Source of the DNA: Allacma fusca | Taxonomy: Eukaryota; Arthropoda; Collembola; Symphypleona; Sminthuridae | DNA: 64,000 nt | Reading direction: 5' to 3' | Assembly (NCBI GenBank): GCA_947179485.1 | Contig: OX359246.1 | Span: 34,265,632 to 34,329,631, forward strand | Shown here: positions 10,833 through 21,149 of the stretch, in pieces | Numbering within the stretch: the stretch's first letter is position 1 | Layout of the letters: each line of letters starts with the position of its first letter | Notes under the pieces: generated by a model | What the model saw: only the letters and a program-made list of their open reading frames with translations | The model's database searches: none | What the model was told of the DNA's origin: nothing | Translations under genes and position numbers: made by a program

Positions 10833-12334
10833 TTTTAAAGATGGTCAGTAAATTGGGTTCCGAAAGGCTTGTTTACACACAGTTTAATTCCACACTCTCT
10901 TGATCTGAACCAGGATTTTTAAAATTTAGATTACTTCCATATAAGTGGATTTTGATATCAAACTGTTGTAAAAATATTTTGATGCTCTGAACTGCTCATC
11001 AACAAGTTTTACTTATATCAAACTTGTATCTAAATTAGTGCTTATGCTTTGTAATTGTGTCTGCGTGAGATCCTGTTATTGAAATTGTCAACTGATAATG
11101 AGTACATGAGTCAAAATAGCTTTTGGTAGGTACATACATACATATATGGTACAGTAAAACTGTCTACAGATTATATTAGAGTACGGTTTAGATTAGCGCC
11201 TGACAACACAAATCTTGTCACTTATAGTTAGGGTATGTCGATTTGAAAATGCCCAGCATTTTGGACAACTTGCCCGCCCAAAATGCCAGGGCATTTTGGG
11301 CATTTTCATTCGAGGACAATTGGGCATTTTGGGCAGAATAATGGAATAAAATAGTACAATTGGTACAATTTGGCAGTCGATTTGAAAATTTGCAATTTTG
11401 ACGGAAAAGCACCTGAAAATGCCTTGCCAGGTATTTTTATTGTTGTGGTTTTGGCTTACGTAACAACGTAAAATGAACTTCCTCCATCTTGGATATACGC
11501 ATATTTACCCCTATACATGTATTTATATTGATGATGGGCGAAACATGTTTTCTGCTCAGATTAGAACCCATACAGTAATTTTTTGTCTACACAGATAAAC
11601 TAAACAAACAATATTTAGGGACCTGTGTGGAGGATGTACATTGGTTTTTACTCGAGCCATTTTTCCAGAAATTAGGGCCGAATATATTTTTATTCTGCAC
11701 ATCAATCATGGTATGATTTAAATTGATTTTCAAAGGAGATAAAAATTATATCACCCCATGTCATTGAATTGATTTGTCAACGTTTCTGCAATTAAAATTA
11801 ACGAACAAGCGAATAACCAGACATTCACTTTTGACTTTTCCTTCGCTGCGCTCCTATAAATTCGGGTATTTTGAATCTAAACTAGTGATCCAATTTTGGT
11901 GCCGTGAAAATGCCCAAAATGTCCAACCTGCCCCGCCCAAAATGCCCAAAATCAGGGCATTTTAAAAAGCTGCCCACATGCTCAATTTTGGGCATGTGGG
12001 CAGGCATTTTGGGCATTTTCAGCTGGGCGGGCAAATACTGCAGGGCATTTTCAATCGACAGTCCCTACTTATAGTGTTAGTTATTCCGATACACTTGAAC
12101 ACTATTATGGTGAATTTATTGATGCTTGAAAATCCGGTAAGAACTTTAACACTTAAAGAGATTGACTCGAAAAATTATACATGTTTGCCTCGAGAGTAAT
12201 AATTGAACGTTTTTGTTCGTTTGCTCCTGATCATTATGAAACAAAAATTACAAAACACTGAAGTCTATTGCGTTCATTTCATTTTTATTAATTGTGTGAA
12301 TCAACATGAGTAATAATGCGTAAACAGTTGTGTG
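10833..12334. other. 5' flank of UGT pseudogene 1, duplicate of the gene C 5' flank
   Basis: The tract aligns with 35189-35840 (5' of gene C) apart from the 839-bp insertion at 11229-12067. It probably holds the original promoter. No gene is seen. Confidence 0.65.
11229..12067. mobile_element. hAT-like element with CAAAATGCCC arrays, copy 1 (839 bp)
   Basis: Ends are TAGGGTATGTCGATTTG and, inverted, TAGGGACTGTCGATTG. It is flanked by the perfect 8-bp duplication CTTATAGT (11221-11228 and 12068-12075), and the paralogous site near 35578 has one CTTATAGT and no insert. Both subterminal regions are arrays of CAAAATGCCC. No transposase gene lies inside, so it would have to move by a hAT transposase encoded elsewhere. 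The same family recurs at 48684-49642. Confidence 0.9.
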
Positions 12335-13539
12335 CAGTGCTCGGCACGGGTACGAAAAATCGGTACCCGTACCCGTATCCGTACCCGAAGTGCGGGTATT
12401 ACAATAACTGGTATCTATACCCGTACCCATACCCGAGTATACGGGTACAAATTTTTCGTACCCGTACCCGCAATGTAATCGCAATCCATGTACCTGTACC
12501 CGTATTGTACCCGTACCCGAAAAATACTCGTAAATTGTACCCATACTCGGGTATCACAGTGTCGTACCCGTACTCGTACCTGGGTACTTTATCCAGATGT
12601 GTCTAAATGTAATACATAGTACTTTATATGTATATTGAATGTATGACACCTTAGTAGGTAATTTGGACTAGCTAGAGCGGTCTTTGACATAACTACACGC
12701 ATTTTTGATTAGAAATATAGTTATTATTATCCTTTGATTGTTTATGGGTTGATGGGCTTGATTGACTTATTCGGTCTTTTCCACTAATTTTCTCATGTGT
12801 TCTCTCTGTGTACATATAACTCATTAATATCTTGTTACAAATATCCGCCTTCTCCTAATCAACTGCCAGTAACCTAAAATAACTTACCATCCAACTAATC
12901 AGATCTCTAATTTGTAAAATATATTCATTGTGTGTAATGACGTATTATGTACGTGTACCACAGACTCATCTGTATATGTAATTAGTGACAAAGCACTACA
13001 TTATGAAGACGTTTTGTAAAAAAATTCGTTGCATACTATTCTCCACAACTATTTTGTTATTATTCCTCGCCTGTTTTTTTATTTACTCTTCCTAAAACAT
13101 GTTTCCATAAAAGCATTTATTTTAACAACACATTCTAAAATACATTTACTGTATGTTGTAAGGTTAAAAGGGTATTAACAATAAGCTATATGTATTCAGA
13201 AATACTAAAAATACCGACAAAAGTTTCCAACGTACGCGCATGATGGCAGAAAATTCATCAAAATGTCTCAAATCTCAACGTATCCAAATACTCGGGTACA
13301 ATTGTCACGGGTACGAGTAAATGACCCCATTATACCTGTACCCGGTGGGTATATACCCATTTTGAAATCCTTGTACCCGTACCCATACCCGTATCCGTAC
13401 CCAAAATTTGGAGCCGAAAAAAGTGTACCCGGGTAGTACCCGGAACTGTTCGGGTACAAAAAATCGGTACCCGGGTAGTACCCATACCCGTACTCGTACC
13501 CGTTTACCCGAGTATTACCCATACCCGTGCCGAGCACTG
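12335..13539. mobile_element. hAT-like element with TACCCG arrays (1205 bp)
   Basis: It has perfect 18-bp terminal inverted repeats CAGTGCTCGGCACGGGTA and a perfect 8-bp duplication GTTGTGTG (12327-12334, 13540-13547). The paralogous site near 35836 reads AACAGTTGTATGTGG without an insert. About 250 bp at each end is an array of TACCCG/TATCCG variants. The middle (about 12610-13260) is AT-rich and noncoding. The Tyr-Pro-rich open frames are simply translations of the TACCCG array. Confidence 0.92.
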
Positions 13540-13547
13540 GTTGTGTG

Positions 13548-14763
13548 TGTGAGATAAATAACTGATTATTTCTCCACAGTACTTACATTTACTAGAGCAA
13601 GACGGAGTTAAGCGCGTGACTAAACGAATTTTATCAGTTATCATCAGTCCTTCCAAAACACTTTTACTTATTATGTTTAATTTATTGATGCAACAAAGTC
13701 TAGCTAAGGACTGACTTTAAGATTAAAGATATTGATTTGATATATTATATATGCATTTTTGCACCCAGACACAAAACTGATACTGTCGTCACAGAACGCA
13801 AAGAATTCCGTTACAGATGGAGTTAGTAATGAGTATGGTAAGATGTCTGACATTCCTAACTAATATTTTCAGAAAATGACAGAGTTAAGAGAGGGAGCCA
13901 ATGAGGAAGCAGTGCCAGTCTAATTTTCCCTACAGTTGACTTTTGTTCTTTGTCTTACTCTACGTGAGCTATTGCTGGCCGGGGTTGTTGTTGCCACCGG
14001 GTTAGTCGGCGACAGATACACACACAATTGAACGTTTTGTTTCCCTGACATTATGAAACAGAAACTACAAAGTACTTAAATCAAGAGCGTGCACAACATT
14101 TTTTTAAATTCCATTACTTCAACATAAGATATAAATGCATAATTATGTGAACTGAATGCATGTACGGATGTAAGTAATTATGCTCCTATGCTTGCATGTG
14201 TCTTACAGGCTGAAAAAATGCAAAATTTCGGTAGTTCGGAGATGGTTCAGTGATCCCTGAAACATCCTACTATGATCATTTATGAAACAAAATCTGTTGA
14301 AATAGACACACAGGAATTCTTCTGGTTCCTTTTTATCCAGAATTTTCTGTTTTATCAAACTTTGAGACAAAACATGTTCCATAAATTGCTATCAAACTTA
14401 AAGTATCTTTTGTAATGTCAATAATACTGTAGTATTTCATTAACTCTGATGTTTTATGCCTGAGAATATGAAAATTTAACGAACAGCGCAGTACTGATAG
14501 AACTTCGTCTTGTAAAGAATGGATAGGAATTTTAAATCCAATATACTCTCGCTAGTTAAGAGATGTCTTTAAAATGTATGGAATCCCTTCAAAATTATTT
14601 GGAGACGTTCTCAATTGCTACAGTTTATCTATTTTTCTACCTACATTTGATAACATGTATGTTTATTTTTTTAATCCCGTTACATAGATAACCAATATTC
14701 ATTTATATATATAGATAATAACATCAGTGTACTTACGGGATAACTCAATATATTTTTACTTCG
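13548..14763. other. intergenic tract between pseudogene 1 and UGT gene B
   Basis: No gene is seen. 13548-13760 aligns with 35850-36010 and 14080-14763 aligns with the 3' flanks of genes A and D. This places the join between the two units of the duplicated UGT pair at about 13760-14080. Confidence 0.55.
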
Positions 14764-16595
14764 CTACTGTTTCTTTTTCCCTGCAGCAACTTTCTTAGCA
14801 GCTTTGGAGCCAAAACATTTTCTATAAATTGCTTTAATAATTAAAACATTTATGGTAGTGCTAGCAACTACAATGAGAAGGAGCACTGCAAGGGTATCAA
14901 GAGAGAAGTACTGGATGTAGCTTAGATCTCTTGCAGCAGAGCGTAAATGAAGAGCGCCTTGATGTCTTAGCACATACTCAATCCAATACACTGCCCGGTC
15001 CAAAGGTTTCGTTTGTTGGTCCAGGAAAATTTTCGATAACTTTTGTGCAGTTTCCCGATAGCTGGAAGCAAAACATACGAACATTTATTACCATTATCAT
15101 GTACGATAAAGATAAGTTACGGTCCTTCATTAAAATTACCTAGGGTTATTCAACGCCTCATTAATTGCATTCAGAAGCATTTCTTCAGTAAGGTCCCCGA
15201 ATTCAAGAGGGGGAAGAGCGAATCCTTTCTTTGCAGCCTTCAACATATTACTTGGTTGATCTCCTAACATTGGGATTCCAACGAGAGGAACTCCATGGTA
15301 AATGGCTTCAGTAGTACTGCCATGGCCTCCGTGTGTAATAAATAGGCGAATATTTTTATGACCCAGGACATCCTGCTGAGGGAGCCACTTGCTCAATTTC
15401 ACGTTCGGAGGCAATCCCTCCATCTCCTCCGTTTCCCATTTCCAAATCACACGTTGTTTCAATTTTGAGAAAGTATTGAGGAAAATCTTTCGGTATTTCT
15501 CTGGCATCATGCTTCCCTTCAAAGCCGAACCCATGCTGAAGAATATGAACCCGTCTTTCCCTCCACTCAAAAAGTCATCAAGCTCCTAAATAATAAAAGA
15601 AAGATTTACGAATATTCAGTCAAGACGAAGCACGGAAAACTAGTATCTGTATTATTCATGATAGGAATCTAATCTCCATTAAACATTAAAACTAGAATCA
15701 GATTTTTAAATTAATACACATTCACACGTACCTTGGGCTCAACAGGTTTGGGAGGGACGAGATGCAACCCTCCCACTTCAATCATGTCGGGGAGATATGG
15801 TCTCGGCGGATTAAAGCTTATTTGACTGTTCATAAGAACAATGCTAGCATTTCTCTCAATTTCTTGAATAGAAGGAAGATTAGAGTCCTGTAGAGTGTTT
15901 CTATAAATTTTTTGCATTTTGGGTAAGTAGTACAATTGCATGATAGCCGTGTCAAAGAAGCTTCTAAAAAGATTGAAGAGTCGTTGTCGGAAATTCATTT
16001 TCTCGTCGCAGCCAATCAGAACACTAGAAACATGGGAAGGAGGATTTGGTGTTCCTAAATTGTCAGCGGTCCAAGGAGGTACGGAAATTTGTGAATAAAT
16101 CACTGTTGTTGTGTTCAGCTTGTGAACAAGTCCGTACAGACATTCGTTGAATAGTGGAGTGAAAAAGACCATATCCCACTTTTCTTTAAGAACTTGCTGA
16201 ACCTGAGGAAGCTTGTAACTATCGTAGCAAAGTTCCTCCATGAGACCGCCCATAATGAGGAAAGGATTGAAAAGTGCATCTAACCATGCTGGGAGGGAAA
16301 GCTTAATATCAAAAAAATTCGGGCTTTTTTTAAATAGTTCGTCTACATCAAAGGTCAGAATATTCTTGAAATTTTTCTCGTCCTTGCTCTTAATGGGTCC
16401 GATGGATGTGATTTCGTGACCCCGTCTCGCCAGCTCTCGGAGGAGTGGCTCGTAAGTGATTTTGTGACTTTTGCTGGACATGAAGGAAATCGTCAGGATT
16501 TTGGCACTGCTCACCTGCTCCACTTGGAAGGAACACAGGGTCAGTAGTACCAAAAGCCATGGGAGGAGTAAAGCGCTCCTGAGCTTTAGATCCAT
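14764..16595 (-). CDS. UGT: UDP-glycosyltransferase, gene B (3 exons)
   Basis: Exons are 16595-15732, 15585-15140 and 15061-14764 (1608 nt, 535 aa). The start is the methionine of M-D-L-K-L-R-S, which is conserved in genes D and E and opens a clean signal peptide; the frame stays open upstream of it, but that stretch has no similarity to the paralogues. The S-K-S-H-K catalytic-His motif, complete donor-binding signature, membrane helix and KKKQ tail are all present. An S-I-G-P-I segment replaces the usual A-I-G-P-I, and a Cys replaces the usual Tyr in the V-G-Y-D-E motif (I-G-C-D-E). It is the second unit of the block whose first unit is pseudogene 1. Confidence 0.95.
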
Positions 16596-17182
16596 TTTTG
16601 TTAAATAAACTTTAACTGATTTGGAATTTAAACGCTTGTACTTTCCGCCTATTCCTAGTAAAGAGAATAGAACGACTGGACACTCCTGAAAATCTGTATG
16701 GTATTTTATAAGGTTACTAAAATGTTTTGAATTCAATTCCTTTTCCTATTTGCCAGTAATATTAATTATCTTATCTTGGAGTTGGTTGCAATTGAAGTTC
16801 GAGGTTTCATTGCGAAATTGAATTGTACTTTAAATCTTTTTCGGCAACGTAACCAACGACCTTTACGCTAACAAGCTAAACGCCAGCTGGTTGTCATTTG
16901 CTGATCTTATCACTATGGGACACTCTGTGTAGCTTGTTATTTAATAATATTTGGAAGCACCTGATAGTTAAAGTTGTAAAGTTTAGTGATGATCACGGAT
17001 GTAGCAATGGAATAGCATTTGGTCAGAAGCCCGTTAGAACTGTTTTTCAATATTAATGAAAAATTCCAGTTTATGTTGGTCAAGGTAATCTCATGTATAT
17101 TACATTTTAATAGCTAGTACTGTATTAGCTACAGATATGCACGCCTCAATACATTGCAAAGCAAACACTGGATGAAAGGTTA
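16596..17182. other. 5' flank of UGT gene B, duplicated tract
   Basis: It aligns with 3052-3638 and 38400-38870 and shares their blocks. No gene is seen. It lacks both the hAT insert present at 3639 and the Harbinger-like insert present at 38882, so it is close to the ancestral state. Confidence 0.6.
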
Positions 17183-17350
17183 AACCTCAATTTATTCTTT
17201 AGGGTACTATTGCTTTCCCAGATCAAATATCGGTCTCAGCAGATCTAGAGAGGATACATTTTCACAGAACTTCCCTAAGGATGAAAGTATTAATTTCAAA
17301 GGTAGTTAGTACACTACACTAGTCCCTTCAATTTAATGTACATTGATAAT
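17183..17350 (-). pseudogene. decayed UGT exon-3 relic (copy 2)
   Basis: It aligns with 4758-4925 and with the better preserved relic at 39185-39440. There are several stops and only short stretches of the exon-3 sequence remain. Confidence 0.45.
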
Positions 17351-17572
17351 ATGTATCAGTGCTGCGCTCAAGTCAAGTTAAATTCAAGATTTGATTATGA
17401 GATAGACTTGACATGAAATTCAAATATTTCTTTCTGAGTGGATTTTATCATCAGGAGTTATTCCTGAATTACCACCTTGACCAAAAATGACTCGTTGACA
17501 AAAAAGGCATGTGGAGTCAGGACGATCGAGGCAGCTGGGAAATGCCAGCACGATCGAAACATTAGGGTGAAG

Positions 17573-17797
17573 ATGGCTGACGACATGGAGCAAGAACGTC
17601 AAGCAGAGGAGCAGCCAATCCCAGAACAGGTAGCCGAAAGAGAAGAAAATGGCCGACCAATGGGAGACGAGGAGCCCGGAATGGACTCATGGAGTCGCGA
17701 ACGATTTGGAAAACGAGACAGAGAGTTGGATCGAGACCTGAAGGAGAACAGACGTGCCCGATACTTGCTCCGAAGCCAAACGAAATTATTAAAGTGA
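17573..17797 (+). CDS. hypothetical charged 74-aa protein
   Basis: This is a short open frame starting at an ATG, very rich in Glu, Arg and Asp (for example M-A-D-D-M-E-Q-E-R-Q). The frame stays open to 17477 but without an earlier ATG. It lies inside about 1.6 kb (17453-19073) that is absent from the matching flanks of genes A and D, so it is probably part of an inserted element rather than a host gene. I recognise no family. It could be a remnant of a retroelement ORF or chance. Confidence 0.25.
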   Translation: MADDMEQERQAEEQPIPEQVAEREENGRPMGDEEPGMDSWSRERFGKRDRELDRDLKENRRARYLLRSQTKLLK

Positions 17798-19159
17798 AAT
17801 CAAACAGATTTAATGTATTTCCTTCTGAGTTTATTTTGTTAAATCAATTATTATTTACTAACCCGATCGGTGGCTAAAGTAGTCGCCAAAATTAAATATC
17901 ATTATTATTAAATATTATAGTTATAAACAAATGAGTTGCGATATTCCACAGAAATATTCCTTATGTAATAAAGTGACCTAGTGGATAATTATTACATCCG
18001 TTAAAGATCCTATCATCCTAAAATTATTATTCTACTTTATCATCAAATTCTAATGTTAGGGTTTGTTCTCCACCATCAAGAGCTATCGGAGGTGGGATCG
18101 TGTCGGATTTTATTAAATCAACGACAATAATGCGAAGGAAGACATATCCAGTGAGACCTAGCAATCAGACGAAGTTCCTCCTAATTTAGTACTCCCCATT
18201 TCCTATACTCGGTATATTACAGTCACAGTCAAGAATCATGCAAGTGTACAACCCGTTATTATAACAGTAGGGATGTAGACGTAACTTTGATTATCATTAG
18301 ACTCTATATTAAACGGGGGTTATGATCCTCCGTGGTTAAAAAGGTAAATGGATAATGAGAGTGAACCCGGAGAATGTCTGTCGTGTAAGGTTTCCTGTCC
18401 CAAGAGCCTTTACACTTGTATACAGTTGGTACACGATGGTATAGATAGATGTACACACACTCTTAACACACACATTCTTATTTCATCAAGTGAACACGCT
18501 TAAATATAAATTTAAAATTGTTGCAATTTTTTAAATAACAACGTTAAGCTATTCAAAGAGCATTGACGAACGTTTTCTTCATCCGAAATGAAAAACTAAA
18601 AGTAAAATAGAGTAGAATTATTAGCACTTGTCAGAAGCTTTTAACACTTGTGCTCAAAACTATTGTTTGTCCTACAAGTTAATTACTCAAGTAATTTAAA
18701 TCGTTGATACTGAAGATTTTTTTAGGTAACTAAAAAATGGACCGAAAGAAAATTAGTAATGTTGAAGTTCAAGTATCAGTTGAACTTGTTTTTCAGCTCT
18801 TAAATTGATACTTAATGATCTTCGGGAAAAACTAGCTCCCCAAAACATTGTTGATATCATGTTTCTAAGTTTGAACTTTTTCCGTATTTAAATTCTTTGT
18901 ATTTTCAGTATACTAGCAGTATTCAAATAAATACTCAAATCGGAATTCATAATGAACGAATACTGGAGGATATTTAAATCCGTATTAGAATTCATATTTT
19001 TCAGTAATGCTATATATGTATTTTAAATCGGAATTCTTTTCCCTGAATATTTTAATTCGAATTAAAATTCATTATAATGCAGTTAAAATTTAAGAAAAAA
19101 TGTACGTGCGTAAGTTCCTTTTTAACAATAATATTATTTCAGCTAGTTGTCAGTACATA
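17798..19159. other. rest of the insertion upstream of UGT gene B; no gene seen
   Basis: The stretch is AT-rich without convincing coding sequence. Homology to the flanks of genes A and D stops at about 17452 and resumes at about 19074 (TATAATGCAGTTAAAATTT), so 17453-19073 is an insertion of unassigned type. 19074-19159 is the left half of the repeat that is continuous at 5130-5225 and leads straight into the terminal repeat at 19160. Confidence 0.5.
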
Positions 19160-19366
19160 CTGTCGAGTGCAGCTAAACTTTTCTGCAGCCGTCCTGCAGA
19201 GGCTCATTCAACTATTTTTTGCACATTTGTCTTGTAGTGTAGTGGTTAGTGCACTGCACATTTCGCAACGTTTTTGGGATCGAATCGGATTTAAAGCTAC
19301 ATTTTTTTTTGCATATCAGTCAAAATTTGTTGAAATCATTCACAAGTAACTCGATTTGGGGGTCAT
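19160..19366 (+). repeat. left terminal inverted repeat with tRNA-like box A and box B
   Basis: It pairs with 30820-31026. Bases 19235-19253 read TAGTGTAGTGGTTAGTGCA, a good pol III box A as found in tRNA-Asp/Glu/Val-type genes. About 35 bases on, GGGATCGAATCGG (19276-19288) is a box B with one change from GGTTCGAATCC. The intervening sequence does not fold into a full tRNA. A T-run follows. Confidence 0.8.
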
Positions 19367-19618
19367 AGGGTTGTATATATAAATTATATATTGGTCGTCA
19401 ATTACCATTTATTAGTTAAATACATCTTATCGAACTCATCTATGACCCAACTGATATGGCCTGTGACCTAGGTCGGCCTATTCACTTTGTAGCTTAAGTA
19501 AAACGTTATTTTATTATTATTACTATTTAAGCCGTCATTATTTATTATACGCCCAGAAAACACCCAGACAAGCTTCTACAATTCCTCTGCTTTCCAATAA
19601 CTTTTCACGGACACTTGT

Positions 19619-19975
19619 TTAAGTAAAACTTAAAAATGTATCCTCATTGTTGAATTTCCCTTCTGAAGCAGACTGGCTACAAGTTTGCTCAATGTCTTGT
19701 TTGATCCTGTCCACAACCTCGGAGTGTATTAAATTGCTCTGAAAAGCAAATCCAAGTATACCTACAAGCGAGGTCAAAATATTTTTAAGTGGTCTTAGGC
19801 CCAAAGTCGAAAGTCGAATAACTGAAGTTAATAATTCCGACAAATACCCAGCCTCAGTTGAATTTTTACATGTCAATTTCCCACGAGATACGAAACTTTT
19901 TGTAATTCGACGAAACACGTTGATAAAATAAACTACTACTTTTACCAGGGTATTTGGGTACAAGTACAGGTGCAT
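19619..19975 (-). CDS. hypothetical protein, 118 aa or an exon of one
   Basis: This open frame lies just inside the left terminal repeat of the giant element. The product has mixed composition with an acidic, polar C-terminal part (about residues 75-118). I recognise no family. TTGCTTTTCAG at about 19750 on the minus strand could be a splice acceptor, so the true gene model may differ. It could be element cargo or a chance frame. Confidence 0.25.
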   Translation of the reverse strand: MHLYLYPNTLVKVVVYFINVFRRITKSFVSRGKLTCKNSTEAGYLSELLTSVIRLSTLGLRPLKNILTSLVGILGFAFQSNLIHSEVVDRIKQDIEQTCSQSASEGKFNNEDTFLSFT

Positions 19976-21149
19976 ATCAGGTACAAACGTTTGTACCCAT
20001 TCGATTTGGGCAACTAATAATTATAAAAACTAAGACATTTTTGATACAAGTCATTTTTTAACAACAATTCTTTTATGGTAATAGGTTCAGTGGCTCAGAA
20101 CATGACTTATTGATCAAAGTTAGCATCTCAGGCTCAGATTAGCACAAATTGGTGATAGATAATTCCTTGCCAGTACTATTTATTATTATGGCCTGAAAAC
20201 AGCATTAATGAAATAGTAAACTTAGGTAGTCCGCACTTCTAATTATCAAGTTTTGCCTACATTCTGAAATAAAAATGTATGCTAGAGTTTTCATTCAAAA
20301 TGTGATCTGATCCAATGCAGAATGGATCGACGGTTACTTGTTAGACTACTAAGAATAAAACTGGAGCTGCGTAGTTGGGTTTGCTATAAAACGAACAACG
20401 CGTGTTAGCATTTCTCCCCAATTGCACGAAGATGGGAACAAGACGAAAAAGTCATGATGGGTTATTTTTGTAATTTGCATTTCTTTCTTTCATTCACATA
20501 CTCTCCATTGGTCCTCTCCCTCATGTTCAAGAGGGCGCCTAAATTCAAGTAACCTTTAAACGTGTAAAGTATATGCAATAAATTACAACAACATGTGGTT
20601 GGGAAAGCGGCAAAATTGTAATGATTCCTTGAGAAGATGCAGAAAAATTAACGGCAATATTCCTGGAAAATGTCTAATAAAATCAGGTCAGTGCCAAAAG
20701 ATCAGAGTTGACGTATCCATAGGATACAATTCCTCCGATCTTTTGGAATTTAACATTTACTAAATATAAGAATAGATACGTAAGCAGCGGAATTAATAGG
20801 GGAAATTAGAAGTTACTAATTGTTGTATAAGTTCAGACGAAATGGCACGAACTTTAGGAGACAAAATGCTTTAAGTACAAAGAAATGCGTTTTAATGTTC
20901 AGCTTTTTCACATAAAATTTCCCTACGTGTACAAGACATTACACTACCCTTATGTAAAATTATTTGATTCTTCGCTGTACCCTTAGTTGCCCCCGGAGTT
21001 TCCCTCAATCTTTTAGTTTGCTACAAAAAGTTCACGAAAATTCCGCCTCTTCACAGACAGCAGTTGCAAGTGCACACATTCTACGTATTACAACATAGTT
21101 TACTCTAATTTTTTTATTGATTATTGTCTTCGTTTTCTAGGTTTGAAAA
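19976..21149. other. noncoding stretch inside the giant element
   Basis: I see no gene. The region immediately before 21150 (TTTTCTAG) looks like the end of a 5' UTR intron of the gene that follows. Confidence 0.4.

Noticed and set aside
12248-13537. Tyr-Pro-rich and Gly-Tyr-rich open frames
   Set aside because: They are translations of TACCCG repeats in the hAT-like element, not protein genes.
19231-19295. A functional tRNA gene in the terminal repeat
   Set aside because: Box A and box B are present but the acceptor and anticodon stems cannot be drawn; it is tRNA-derived at most.
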